NCBI GenBank assembly: GCA_026874595.1
Contig: CM049311.1
Coordinates: 45,447,676 to 45,511,675 of the forward strand
From: Sipunculus nudus
Taxonomy: Eukaryota > Annelida > Sipuncula > Golfingiida > Sipunculidae
DNA length: 64,000 bases
Reading direction: 5' to 3'
Positions 34,291 through 46,623 of the stretch are shown in pieces. How positions within the stretch are numbered: the first letter of the stretch is position 1; every line of letters begins with the position of its first letter. Under the pieces are notes generated by a model. That model had not been told where the DNA came from and searched no databases. It saw only the letters and a list, made by a program, of their open reading frames with translations. The position numbers were made by a program, and so were the translations under genes.

Positions 34291-36320
34291 TTAGACATAG
34301 GCTATGGAGGATAAACACAAAGGCTTTGAACGACTCAAAAAAAGTATTTAGCGCAGGCTATCTAGCAACTGTTAGACAGGCTGTAGACTAAAATAGTATT
34401 GGTTTAAGACAATTTTTTGAGAGACTAGAAAATGAGGCATCCGGGATTGACAGTGTCAGGGCAAGATCTTACTCCACAACTCCATATAAGAGGGTTCTCT
34501 TGTCAGCTAAAGCAGCTTTTCTACAAGCATAATTAGTGGCAAAGCGGATTGAAGGTCTGCAGAACTGGAAACTGCCTATGTTGGAGGCCAAGGAGAGGGC
34601 AGACAAGCTGAAATTCATTTGGAAATAGAGAAGCAGAAACGAGAAATGGAAGACTAAGGAATAGAAATGGAAAACCAGGAAAGCAGAGGCAGAGATGTCA
34701 GCTGTGTAGATAAGTTTTGCGAGAAGTGAAGTAGCTAAAGAAGCATACCCAACTTTGCAAGACTTAACAAGGAATCAGAAATCATGTGCATCCTAGTCAC
34801 AGCTACTTTGCAGGAGAGACAAAATTAAGCCTAAGACATTAAAGAAAACTGCAACAAACATACTTGCTGTAAAAAGGTAAGACAGAATGCCAGAGTGTTG
34901 TGCGACTGCAACGAGCTTCAATACTACAGATCCATGAGAAATTTCATCCATCAGAGAAATTCATACAGCTCCTCTGAAGGCTATGTAGTCTAAAACGACA
35001 GCGCAACCTATAAGGAGGGTGCCACCTTATGTGAATACACAGTCGCTGAGCGAAATCAACACGTATGTTCTGTGAAAGTCACACCAAACGTTCAATAAAT
35101 GGTGGAAATTCCGGAAGTCTTCTTCAGTTCTAAATGAAAGAAAGGAATTCATAATGACTAATGGACTATGTTTTGGGTGCTTAGGCAATTGTCAGTCCAA
35201 ACCAGTATGCCCCCAGTGTAACACCCCACCTCTCTTTCTGTCTTTGTGGAGACTAAGGAATGCTTCATCAGTTCTCAGAGGCGCCTACATACGTTGACAG
35301 TTGACCCAGCCCAATCATTTACGGCAAATACTGAAGTAATCGACATTGACCAGACTTTTCCTTGAAGCATGATAATCCCTATGTTCCTGCCTTCGAGGGA
35401 AAAGCAAAGTAAAGAAGTACTTGCACAGTGACCTATCATTCATTTAGGAAGACACAACTGAAGTTGACGACAATGACTAATACTATAGCAAAATTGAAAA
35501 GCAGGGAAACAGAAAATCTACTAGTTCGAGTCTTGCAATCTAGCAAGAAGTTAGCGTTACCTACTGTGTAAGCCGTTGCTGCATACCTTCCAATTCCGAT
35601 CACATACCTTCGAATGTAGGATTTCACTAGAAAATGGCTTCATTTGAACTGCCTTACCTGTGAAATTTCAGAAAAACAGGGGGTGTGAAGTCGGCATGTT
35701 GTTTGGCTACGATTGCCCACAGACCCTAGCCGCAGTTGAAGTTGTAAAAGGATACGGTTATCAGCCATTTGGTATGTACACGGAGCCTGCTTGGAGTGTG
35801 GAGGCAGAACAATGTCAACACCTAAGAGTCTCAGTCATCATGTCCTGACTAGGCCCAGATAAGCTTTAAATAAGTCAGGAGAAAAACTATCAAATAGAAG
35901 TTAGCCTCGTGTGTAAAACAAAGTTACAGAAGACATCTCAACACCAGAAATACTCAAAGTACTAGAATCTGTTTTCCCAAGAACATATGTTGACACGATC
36001 ATATGTCTCAAAATGATTTGAAATTCATAAAAGATCTGCATTATTCATCAAGATTCAGAAGGATGTTATGAAATGTCACTATCCTTTCGAAATGACAGAC
36101 TGATAATTCAGAAAGCAAGCTGATGGCCAGAAGTTGACAAAACCACTCAATAAAAAGATTGAAATGAAATCCTCAGTGTGCGGAGGATTATACACAAATC
36201 ATGAATGGGAATTTACAGCATGGTGATGCAGAACCAGTCCCTTCAGACGAGATAAATGACTTAAGATTCTGCTATATTCCTCATCATGGAGTGTATCATC
36301 CGTAGAGACCAGAAAAAAAA

Positions 36321-37200
36321 CTAGAATGGCTTTGCTTATGCAGACTCATATGTCATTCCAAATTTTGGTGGAAGAAATATGCACTATCTCAAAGGTTATG
36401 TTTTTTCGGTAAATAAAATATAGAATCGCAATTTGACCTTGAAGATCAAAGTCAAGGTCAGCAGATTTCGAACTCCCCAGAGAATAGGGCAGAAATAACT
36501 GGTGTGTCCACTTTTAGGAAAATTCTTAAGAAATTCACTATTAATAACTTCAAGTAAGGGGATCACAATAATCCCTAAATTGCATATATTTTAATTGTTC
36601 ATCAAGGTCATGGTCACAAATACTCGAGCTCTTCCAAGAACTTTGTGAAAACAACTAGCGTGGCAAATTGTATGGATAAAATGCAATACTTTATTAGTTA
36701 TCACATTCACAAGAAATCCTAGAGGATGAACAATAATTTGGCTTAATTGACCTTGAAAATCCTGGTCAGGGTCGCATGTTTTTCCTAACTCATCCAATAA
36801 CATGGTTGAAATAATTTGTGTGTCAAATTTGAGGAAAAAAATGTCCAATACTTCATAAGTTAACACTAATTTTTAATTCTGACAGATCTGTTCTTGAGGA
36901 TCAAGGTCAGGGTCGCATGTTTTCCCAACTCATCCAATAACATGGTTGAAACAATTTTTGTGTCAAATTTGAGGGGAAAAATGTCCAATACTTCATAAGT
37001 TAACACTTTTTTTTAAATTCTGACAGATCTGTCCTTGAGGATTAAGGTCAGGGTCACCAATATTCGAACTCTTCAAAGAATTTGGCGGAAATGTGTGTGT
37101 GTAAAATTTGAGGGGGCAAATGCAATACTCCATAAGATATCGAGTTCAGAAGCTATCATACAAACAACATCAGACGATGGCACTGAAAACCCCTTCTCTG
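36321..37200 (-). mobile_element. Element G: CTAG-ended repeat with 139-bp units, in BEL pol
   Basis: It starts A|CTAG right after an A run that follows BEL RT codons, and BEL RT resumes at about 37203. Inside are three to four units of about 139 bp, with GGTCAGGGTCGCATGTTTT and ACTCATCCAATAACATGG near 36761, 36901 and 37040. A related array is at 47260-47790. The hairpins are decayed here. The Helitron-like label rests on CTAG after A and on its exact fit between two BEL segments. Confidence 0.5.
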
Positions 37201-38235
37201 GAAAGAAAGACATCATAAGGGTATTGTTTGATTACAGCACTCTGTGTTGTAGTTTTCTTGAACGACCATGTTTTACAAGGACCTGTCGGGATGAACAATT
37301 TATTCGTAGTATTGTTTAGATTCCGGGAGTAGCCCATAGCAGTGGTAAGAGAAGTGGAGAAAATCTTAACGAGTTCAGAGCTGACTGTACTGATTGAAAT
37401 TACTTGCATTTCCTATGGTGGAAAAATGAAAATAATGACCAGGATCCCGCTGTCTAAATATGAAGGTGCACCTGTTTGGAGCAACTTACTCTACTGGTTG
37501 TGCAAACTTTGGGTTTTAAACTAGATACGAATAACAGGGAGTGCCATAATGCACTGGTTAACACATTCTTGATGAGGAATGTTTAAGTGGATGATGGATT
37601 TGAAAGTTTCAAAGGTGAAGAAGCGATCAACATTGTTTGTCCTGAGAGAAACAACTCCAAGGGGAATCTAAGATTACATATATTTATTTCAATTGTTAAC
37701 AGAGTGAAGAAATCAATACAAGAAACAGAACATGCACCAGAGATGACGTTTACACTTCTACAAACACCACATATTTCACAAGTATTGGGTGAAGAATGGC
37801 AAGTTCACAAAGATGTGTTTCAGTTTAGACTCAAGATTTACAAAAAAACAGCTACCAGGGTTCTTGCTGCTGTGGCCTCTGTTCATGACCCATGAGCAGT
37901 TTTGCCCCCTTACTGGGAAAGCAAATCTTGCAGCAGATGCGTGCAGGTGGCTTCAGATGGGAAGAAAAGTTGATTAACTGAAACCAAAATTGGAACGATG
38001 GCAAGACAATCTATAAAAACTGGCAGATATGGAGATACAATAATGTTTATTATCAAAGAACTTTGGGAAAACTACAAAAGCTGAACTTCACCATTTCAAT
38101 GATGGCAGCTTCTCTGGTTATTGGCAGTGTACTCACATGCGAGCCACAAATGAAAATAATGAGGTGTTCTGCTCCTTTGTGGTAGGAAAATCAAGAGTTG
38201 TGCCGTTGAATGCAGTGATTTTACTACGAATGGAA

Positions 38236-39689
38236 CTAGACATTTCTTGGCACCGCAGGTGCCAGAGTATCCCCAGACATAGTAGCCCCCCCCCCCCTTA
38301 CAAGAACAGACCCCCATTTTTAGCAGCATATACTGACACTTGGCATATTTATTGCTTCTTCCATCTAACAATCCAAAATCTTGTTGAAGATGTTGGTCCT
38401 GTGTCCTTGATCTTTTTAAATATGTGTCCTGTGACCTTGACCTTTGACCTCATAACCCCAAAATCAATTTGGGTCTTACTTTTCCAATGGGACATAGGCA
38501 AGTCAAGTTTAAAATCTATACATCAATAAAGCAGGAATTATCATCCAGAAACTTATTTTTGGACAGATGGCTCCTGTGACCTTCACCTTTGATCTTGTGA
38601 CCTCAAAATTGATAGTGTTCTACCTCTCTTGGCAGGAGAACTATATGTGCAAGATGAAAGATATGAGATGAAATGTTTGGCTGAAAATGCATTCCACATC
38701 TTTTTAAAAATGTGTCCTGTGACCTTGACCTTTGACCTCATGACCCCAAAATCAATTTGGGTCTTACTTTTCCAATGGGACATATACAAGTCAAGTTTGA
38801 AATCGATACATCAATAAAAGCAGGAATTATCATCCAGAAACTAATTTTTGGACAGACGGCTCCTGTGACCTTCACCTTTGACCTTGTGACCTCAAAATTG
38901 ATAGGGTTCTTCCTCTATTGGCAGGTGACTTATATGTGCAAGATGAAAGATCTGAGATGAAAGTTTGGCTTAAAATGCATCCACAGTATCTTTTAAAATG
39001 CCAGTCCAGTGACCTTGACCTTTGACCTCATGACCCTAGAACCTATAGGGTTCTTACTTTAGTGGTGGGCCAAACATAAGTCATGTTTGAAATCCATATG
39101 GCTATCAAAACTGGAGATATCATAAGAGGTGTGTGATTTTCACCATATATGGCAATATTCAAGGTCAAGGCCACTATCATAGGAAAGGTCATGACCCCAA
39201 TTTAAATAAGCATCATCCCATAAGCCATACCTATGTATATGCATAATATAAAAGAAATCTGTCCATTAGTTTTTGACTTATAATGCTCACAGTACTGTAA
39301 GGTGGTAATTTTAGGGGTATTAAACGGCACGAAAACAAGTAAAGAATAAAAGGTGGCGCCACCAGTTTCTGGAACATGACAACCCTATCCATGATCTTCC
39401 ATCAACTTGATTTTGGGATAAATCCATGCAAGATTTCTTGAGATATTAAAGAATTTGTGTGATTTTCCCCAAAATTGGACCTATTCAAGGTCAAGGACAC
39501 TCTCCTAGTAAAGGTCATGACCTCATTTTAAATAGGCGTCGTCCTCTTACCCATATCTATACATATACCAAGTTTGGTAAAGTTCCGTGAAATATTTTTT
39601 GGGTTATCGCGCCAACAAGATTTATATGCGGCGGCGTCGGCGGGACCGGTATGAAAACATGGTATCCCCGACTTTGTCTGGGGATACAA
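38236..39689 (-). mobile_element. Helitron-like element F in BEL RNase H
   Basis: Left end: A|CTAG (38235-38239), hairpin TGGCACC-GCA-GGTGCCA (38248-38264), then GTATCCCCAGAC (38267-38278). Right end: hairpin 39662-39687, arms GTATCCCCGAC and GTCTGGGGATAC, loop TTT. The outer arm is the exact inverse of the left word. Removing the element joins GGAA to TTAACTGC and keeps the BEL frame (Glu-Leu-Thr). The body has three units of about 289 bp and one GGTGGCGCCACC (39352). It is 1454 bp with no genes. The text before the right hairpin (GGCGGCGTC, CCGGT, AAAACAT) matches element A. Confidence 0.75.
38430..39120 (+). repeat. Tandem 289-bp units of element F
   Basis: TGACCTTTGACCT recurs exactly at 38438, 38726 and 39016, steps of 288 and 290. 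Units share CAATTTGGGTCTTACTTTTC and CAGGAATTATCATCCAGAAA. Confidence 0.85.
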
Positions 39690-39841
39690 TTAACTGCTGC
39701 TGTGGTTTCTGTGAAGATTAGCACTTCCTGCGAACAAAGATGATCTTGGAGACGAAAAAAGAATATATTTTGACAGATTCTAAGATAGTTCTGGGGTACG
39801 TTCAAATGAGGCCGGGTGCTTCCATGTGTAATAGGGTTCTA

Positions 39842-40031
39842 TTTATCCCTATAGAAGATCCGCTATTTATAATACTGTGCGTGCATTAACTTTAAATGTA
39901 TCACTGTCACAAGACTAACAACATGCACTATGGATCATAGGCAATCAGCAAAACTGGTGCACAACTTTAATTAACAACATAACGATAGGTTGGGGGTAAT
40001 TAATGTCACATTTAATGATACAAACATCCTC
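39842..40031 (-). repeat. Ngaro split direct repeat, outer copy
   Basis: 190 bp beginning TTTATCCCTATAGAAG on the plus strand and ending AAACATCCTC. It is about 97% like 40230-40419 by eye. Confidence 0.85.
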
Positions 40032-40229
40032 ATACAAGCGACAAAAAGGTTTATAACCAGCGGTAACCATCAACTGAATATATGATAGCGAGAAGGAGGG
40101 TGGGCGGGCGTGCCTGGAGAAATTAGCGCAATTCTGTTACCGGACAAGACTAAGCCGCCCATTGTTAGAGTCCGGCCCGAGGTCTCCCGTTTGATAAAAT
40201 TGCAAATAATATCTTCAATTATTTTTCAC

Positions 40230-40419
40230 TTTATCCCGATAGAAGATCCGCTATTTATGCTACTGTGCGTGCATTAACTTTAAATGTATCACTGTCACAT
40301 GACTAACAACATGCACTATCGATCATAGGCAATCAGCAAAACTGGTGCACAACTTTAATTAACAACATAACGATAGGTTGGGGGTAATTAATGTCACATT
40401 TAATGAGACAAACATCCTC
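40230..40419 (-). repeat. Ngaro split direct repeat, inner copy
   Basis: 190 bp partner of 39842-40031, ending 29 bases past the recombinase stop. The sequence between the two copies would be the second half of the Ngaro A repeat. Confidence 0.85.
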
Positions 40420-40448
40420 CAAACCCCCAACCAGGCTGAGCGAATTCT

Positions 40449-41417
40449 CTAAATAACTGCCGCTGCCAACACTTTCGACAATTTTATTTTAATGTCCATG
40501 GGAACATAAATATATCGTTCATACGCCGAAGATTTCCAGTCCCCTTGCATCTTAATGAGGTGAGGAGGGACCCCCGAGGCGAACGCGAATGAACTTCCTC
40601 CCCGGCGGAAGCTGTGGCCAGAGTACTCCGATTTTCTCAAACCACATGCTGAAATGACAACTGATAAAGCCTTTACAAAAGCACAATAGGTCATTGGAAC
40701 ATAACGGGATTTAGACATGTATCCAAACAGTGGGTCACGGTCACATGCACACGGTGTTGCTGCAATCATCAGCCTCATTGCTCGCACAGGGCACAGTATG
40801 GAATTCGGAACCGCCGCCAAAGGTATCGTCAATTCACGTTCACAACACTGTATTGTTTTTGTATGTTTTACATGTAAAATAACACCCGGCTCCCCGAACT
40901 CTAAATCTCTCCTGCATAAATGTTTGTTTGGGTCATGCAAGGCTTGAGATTTACACAGGAGTGTAGACTTCCGGCAAAAATTGAAGAAGGCCACTAAACA
41001 CACAGCCCATAGCGCTCTGTCGAAACTGGAACTCATATCTAATTGTGCACCAATTAATTTCAAAATGTCTATGGTCATTGGTAACTTTTGGTTTGGTGGC
41101 GTCGCTGTTAGCCGTGAAATGCCTCGCTTGATTATGCGCAGTCGCCAAATATCTAGCGGCGATGGGAATCCTGCGTCCAGATGTAGTATTCGGACGGCAT
41201 TTAGGTAGCCATCAATACTAGAGGCTTTCAGAGTACGTGCGAGGAATGTTGCGTACCTACAAATATTTGTAGGAGAACACGGTACAGGTGTCAGATTGAA
41301 ATAAATGCAGAACCTCAGGTAAGCTCTTAACTGAGATGTATACGTACTCTTAGTGAATTCGGCGTAAGCGGACTGTTCATAAGTTTTTCGCTCATGGTCC
41401 AGCATTTTAAGTTGCAT
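40449..41417 (-). CDS. Ngaro tyrosine recombinase (322 aa)
   Basis: Complete frame. An N-terminal core-binding helix bundle (about 15-110) is followed by the catalytic domain. Conserved residues are R149 in FNFCRKS, a lysine candidate near K183-K187, H268 and R271 in GHSFRRGG, and the nucleophile at Y299 or Y302 in SAYERYI. The enzyme would insert the circular DNA copy of the element by site-specific recombination. Its ATG overlaps the end of the RT/RNase H frame by 11 bases, the compact layout usual in DIRS/Ngaro elements. The frame is intact although the polymerase frame is broken. Confidence 0.88.
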   Translation of the reverse strand: MQLKMLDHERKTYEQSAYAEFTKSTYTSQLRAYLRFCIYFNLTPVPCSPTNICRYATFLARTLKASSIDGYLNAVRILHLDAGFPSPLDIWRLRIIKRGISRLTATPPNQKLPMTIDILKLIGAQLDMSSSFDRALWAVCLVAFFNFCRKSTLLCKSQALHDPNKHLCRRDLEFGEPGVILHVKHTKTIQCCERELTIPLAAVPNSILCPVRAMRLMIAATPCACDRDPLFGYMSKSRYVPMTYCAFVKALSVVISACGLRKSEYSGHSFRRGGSSFAFASGVPPHLIKMQGDWKSSAYERYIYVPMDIKIKLSKVLAAAVI

Positions 41418-42273
41418 TGAAATTCCATCTACAAAGATAATGCAATGAATTTATTGTCATATGAGGTAAGGTTCTGTTTGTTTCGGCACTGTAATCTTTT
41501 TTCCACTGTGAAAGCCACTCATGGATTACTTGTTGACCTTTGTATGTATGCAGTCTACTGAAAGCGTCTGCCAAAGTGTTTTCCACGCCCGGAATGTGTT
41601 TCGCAGTGAAGTAACAATTATAATGCACAGATATCCAAAACAGTTCCTGTAGACAATTTTGGGCCATAGTATTTTTAGACATGCCTTTGTTAACATTATT
41701 AACCACAACGGAGTTATAACAGTAGAACACTATATGTTTGTTGCGCCAGTGTTCCTTCCAGCGCCTAGCCGACAGTAACAGCGTGAAAAGTTCCTTTATA
41801 TTAATGTGCTCCTCTGCCACTTCTGGGAAATCGGCTTCCCAGGCACAATAAAACCAGTCGGTAAAGAAAACGCCTGCACCCGCCTCATTACATGCGTCCG
41901 TTGACAAACACGTTACTGGCCATGGTTTCTCATCTATGAAAAATGCGGTGCCGTTGAAATTTGTGCTAAATTTTGCCCAGAAGTCTATATCTGTGCGCGC
42001 CTGTTTTGTAAGCCTAATGTAGTGATGAGGACGTTTTACGCGTTTTAAAAGGTCAATTAAATGACGCACGTGTGTCCGGCCACCACGCACAACTTTAGCT
42101 GCCCACTGCAGTTTGCCGACCAAAGACTGTAATTGACGCTTCGTAGCCTTGCGCAAGTTTTGCCACTTTTGCAACAATGCAACAAGATCTTTAAGTTTAC
42201 CGCTCGGAAGTGAAAGTGTTCTGGTTTTACTGTTCACTTCAACTCCTAAAAAGGTAATGCGCTGTTGGGTCAA
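41407..42273 (-). pseudogene. Ngaro RT thumb and RNase H (288 codons, damaged)
   Basis: It continues the polymerase in the +1 frame relative to the upstream piece, with no ATG; the frame is open from a TTG. An RT end (RITFLGVEV) is followed by RNase H with D126, E161 and D236. The third acidic position in FYCYNSVVV is Tyr186, where relatives have Asp, so RNase H is probably inactive. It ends with TAA inside the recombinase start. Confidence 0.75.
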
Positions 42274-43009
42274 ACACTTTACTGAAATTTATTGTGAAAC
42301 CAAGTTGTTGTAATAAGTCTTGTAGACATTTGTACGCTTCCCAACAGCGTTCGCGTGAATTTTCTATAAGGATGAAATCATCCAAGTATGCGCGTGTATT
42401 ACAAAACTCCCGTCTGTGCATCATTCGGACAACACTTTGCGATAGTCTGTTAAAAATACTTGGACTCATAGATGCACCGAAAGGCAACTTACTATCAAAC
42501 ATGTAAACGGTCTTATTGGTCGCTTTAAAAGTCCACTTTAAACCAGTAAGGGGGTAGCATCCTGGGTGTATCGGCACAGATCTATATGCCGACTGAAGGT
42601 CTATCTTTGCCATAAAAGCATTGGGTTCTATTAAACTGACAATATTATCTAGTGTTTCATAAGTAAAGGTATTGGGGTGCGCATAATTGTTAAGGGCCGG
42701 TCTGGAACAATCATGTATCAGTCTCACTTGACCTGGCTTTTCCTTTGGTATGGCGCCTAATGCTGACACTATACGTGGTTTACAATCTGTAATAATATAA
42801 TTGCCCTGATGTATTTCCTTTAAAATTTGTTCTTCAACTATTTTTACATTACAGGGGTCTACAGCCGATTTATAATTTCTGCATTCTACATCTTTGACAT
42901 CAGTAACATTTGCAACTATACGGAACCCATTTAAAATGCCATCTAACAAATAATCTTGATCTACATCACCTATCAGTTCTCGTTTCCAAACACGTATATG
43001 TTTACACAA
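42239..43009 (-). pseudogene. Ngaro reverse transcriptase (256 codons, frameshifted)
   Basis: RT fingers and palm: VRLIHDCSRP near 95-105, D137 in AKIDLQSAY, PFGASMSP at 176-183 and YLDD at 208-211. The frame leaves RT at about codon 245, where the +1 frame takes over, so one small indel (or a programmed shift) near 42265-42275 breaks the protein. It probably begins upstream of the ATG at 43009, overlapping gag. Confidence 0.78.
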
Positions 43010-43036
43010 CGGACTTGCATGAACGTGCGCGAGCTC

Positions 43037-43518
43037 CTATTCCCAGGACGGTGGGAGCTGACGGTATTGGTTTCCCGCATATTCACTCCTTGGATTATTA
43101 CTAATCATGGGGGTGGCACTATGTTGCCATTGTGGGTGGTTTCCTCCGCACCCGGACTCTAAACAGACATGCGCATTTGCACGCCGCGAACCGGCACCCA
43201 TTTCTGCTATTGAAACTAAGATCTCTCTGCCAGAAGAATCAACGGAACGACGTTTTGTGTTCATACGAACACCACTACTAGGTTTTTTGCTTTCATATTT
43301 GTATGCTTTTTGTCCAACATTACTGACATGAGGTGTATATTATCTGTTCCCCACTTGAACCCTTCTTTGGCCTGATATTTACGGTATTCATTGTCAAACT
43401 GCATAACTGACGGGATAGTGTTCTGTTGTGCATACTCGCCAAGCTTCTCATTATACCGCAAATATGCAAGTATGTCAGTTACATTTGACAGCTGCCCGGA
43501 CTGTATTAAACTTTGCAT
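43037..43518 (-). pseudogene. Ngaro gag C-terminal fragment with zinc-finger remnant
   Basis: Two overlapping frames. 43518-43261 has a DIRS/Ngaro gag-like segment (MQFDNEYRKYQAKEGF). 43264-43037 has a Cys/His cluster (AHVCLESGCGGNHPQWQH). A frameshift lies between them near 43262, and the gag N-terminus is absent. The assignment rests on resemblance to gag tails of this group and on position before RT. Confidence 0.55.
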
Positions 43519-43520
43519 AA

Positions 43521-46440
43521 TACGTGAGTTAACCGAAATCCATTGGGCTTAAGTTACATATTCTACTTTTGGTTTACCCCTCTGTGTTCTAATGAAAAGT
43601 TGAGCAGAACCATCCAAATTACAAATGACACATAAATAAACAATTTGGCCTTCAATTACTTGCCCGTAGGCCTAAATTCTCTACACCTTTGCCAGCTGTT
43701 GCCGTATACTTCTACAGATGTGTCGTTACGATCGGAGTTCATTCCCGTAGGCCTATATTATACATGGCAAAGCATGCATCTTTTTATCCATAAATCTGTC
43801 AATTAAGTTTACCATATCTATAAACAACGTTTAGCCGTAGAACGGTAATGTTGTAATTTGATTGCTGCAGCCCCACGATCATCAGGCCCAACTTCTCCCT
43901 GAGCAACTTCATTTTCCCGCCAAAATCAGAGAACACGTGCAATCCAGTCCTCAGGTACAAAAATTTACATGGACATGTTCGGATAACTTCCTTTACTCTA
44001 GCTTAAACATTCCAAAATTCACGGGGATACGTTTGGAAAAATGCAGTTGGATGACACTGACATCGTTTACATCGGGCAGATCGCAATAAGTGGGCAAAAC
44101 ACGTTCTGAAATGCGAGATAAATAGGATAAAAATTAATTTACATCAACAAAATATAGATTTCTTGATGTTCATGAATATTTTCAAAATACCTCTGTATTA
44201 GCACAGAGCACATACCTCTGTAAAGGCACGTGTCCCCTCCAAGAGTGAGACATTTGTAAAGAGAGCAGGTGTGCTTGGAGGTTCAAATATTTACGGGGAA
44301 ACGTTTGGAAAAATGTAGTTGGACAACATTGACACCGGCAGACCGTATAATCCTTGGACAAAATGAGATCTGATATGCGAGAGCAATATGATAAAAATAA
44401 TTTACGATAAAATATAGATTTCTTTATTGTTATGCATATTTTGGAAATACCGAGTTTATGATACATGCAGTATTTGGTGATATAGCCTATAAGCCATAAT
44501 TTGTGTGCATTTATTGGCATACAAAAATTATATGAGCGTCTGCGGAGAATTATAGCCCGTTATTTCAATGCTCAAATATTTCAAACATATTTTAGCGCAG
44601 ACTTATAACTTGCTATATATATATAAAGTGTAAGCTCGCCGATCTAGACCTACACACAAAATGGTAACACATTTGAACTTTCCCGCGCTTCACTTTTTCG
44701 TAGCAGCCTGAACTAGCTCGTACCTTAATGCCGTAAATTTGACAAAATATGATTCATTGTGACTGATTTTAACAGTCAACCATAAATTAAATTAATGAAT
44801 TATACAATGGTCATAATGCATATGTGCCCGAAAAGATGTCCTTGACCGAAAAGGAGGTAAATTTTTCAACGTAATATTTCAAAAGACTATCGACGTAAAT
44901 GTTCAAATGTATTAATTTCTATAGGGACAAACTTTCAAAACCCATCGATATCGTTCGTGGAATAATTCAGCTCACAGGTATGTCGACGAGCAGGAAGAGC
45001 CTGCATCATGCAGAGTTACAGAAAACGCACATCAGTTCATGCCGTGTTCTGGTATAAAGCATTATATTAATGCTGAGTGGTTTAAAAATCACTGAAGCAT
45101 CTTCTGTACACCAACTCACACACACTTATTTGTTTCAACTTCCAGTTTCACGTGTCCAAACATACCTATCACACTTTCAAATACGTTTTATTGGTACGAG
45201 CCCTGCTATACTTACGTGCCTAAGTCAAGCAAAATAATTTCTATTTAGCCTAAGTGCTGTCAATATTCATATATAAATATACATGAACCTGCATAGCAAA
45301 CATGAAACTGAAAAAAGTGATTTTTTAGGACCAAACTCTTTCGTGATTAAGTCATAGTTTCCGGAAATCTTCTATACTTTATTTGCATTGTCGACAAACA
45401 TAGAGCGCGTCGTTACTTTCAGTTCCCTACAAAGTTAATGCGCATCCACAGACATGCAGAAACTGCAGAGATAACATGATTTAGGGAAAGTGTACAGCAG
45501 AGGAAAATACCATGCAAAATACTCTGCATGTGCCGACCATGATCATGAGACCCATGGTAGTCTGAACATGCAGATGATGTGTGAAATGCTGTTAAATACG
45601 GAATCAAGCTTTTAAAAATTTAGCTACTTTCAGGTTTATGGTATCCATTTATTTGCCTCCTTCACGATTCAAAATTTTATTTAAGTTTCTTTGAAACAAA
45701 AAGTAAGACTTTTGTAAGACCTAGCCTCCAGATTGTAAGAAAAGTATGACTTTTTAAGGCCCTATTTTTGCAAAATGAAAAGTAAGACTTTGTAAGACCG
45801 CGAACGAACCCTGTTCATACCATGATAACAAGAAGCAATCATACAAAGATAACATGAAAAAGGTAGAAAGAAAGATTATACAAACCGTGCAAGCTAATGA
45901 GTTTGAATAAAAGATTTCTGCTATCAATACAAATGAAGCTCTACCAATGGGAAACCACTTCAGCCCTCTAGATCCATTTATCTTTGAAGACAGTATACTA
46001 TGAGTTGATGGAAAATCAGAAGAGCAAAACCCACATACCAAGTTGAAGCGTCCAATGATTATGGGACATTCTATTCACCTGACAGAGCTGATAAACATGA
46101 TGTGTCATCAAGATATAACCCATGAAGGTGGAGGTTTTCCTGTGTCCATGAAACAGATCAGATCCAGAGGACACTGGATCATCAGATATAACAGGTAACA
46201 AGATAAGTTAAAAGTAATATTTGGCTTAGCTTTATTCCATGTCAATAATGAAACATTTTTTACTTTATTTGAATTTTAGTATAACTTAAATAACTGAGAA
46301 AATGCTTAAAAACTGAGAAAAAGCTTATATAACTTAGAAAATGGTTAAATTGAAATTTAAACATTGGCACAAGGGTTTTACAGACATAAATTTACTTCAA
46401 AAAAAAAAAAACAAACATCAAACATCAGCATCAAATGATA
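43521..46440. other. Mostly unrecognised DNA; one imperfect duplication
   Basis: 44020-44195 and 44292-44455 are similar (ACGGGGATACGTTTGGAAAAATG versions, then GCGAGA..AGGATAAAAAT). GTAAGACTTT words repeat at 45700-45800. No exon is supported. Confidence 0.4.
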
Positions 46441-46462
46441 GGGGCTGTGGCCAGTCCTAACC

Positions 46463-46566
46463 AGGGGCGTCAATATAGGGGGGGGGGGGGATGGGGGGTA
46501 TATATCCCCCCCACTGTTTGGAAAGGGGGGGGGATGATCAATGTTATCACCCCCCACTTTTTCTAG

Positions 46567-46623
<57 letters not shown>

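Larger units (their letters stand above)
34300..39841 (+). pseudogene. BEL/Pao retrotransposon relic, gag-pol
   Basis: Pieces in BEL/Pao order with frequent stops. A charged coiled-coil gag segment is near 34450-34720. A gag zinc knuckle is at about 35140-35220 (GLCFGCLGNC). A protease-linked segment is near 35680-35790 (EVGMLFGYDCPQ). The RT start is near 36270-36300 (HHGVYHP), RT resumes at about 37205, and RT end is near 37790-37895 (TRVLAAVASVHDP). RNase H is near 38160-38235 and 39690-39810 (DSKIVLGY). Element G splits it at 36321 and element F at 38236. Its 3' part is cut off by the Ngaro end at 39842. No integrase is seen. Confidence 0.7.
39842..43520 (-). mobile_element. Ngaro-type tyrosine-recombinase retrotransposon, 5'-truncated
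   Basis: Minus-strand order is gag fragment, reverse transcriptase/RNase H, tyrosine recombinase, then two 190-bp direct repeats (40230-40419 and 39842-40031) separated by about 200 bp. This order without a methyltransferase, plus split direct repeats, fits the Ngaro group of DIRS-like elements rather than DIRS itself. The 5' gag start and the expected 5' repeat are missing. The element integrates by recombinase, so no LTR or target duplication is expected. Its 3' end abuts the BEL relic. Confidence 0.8.
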
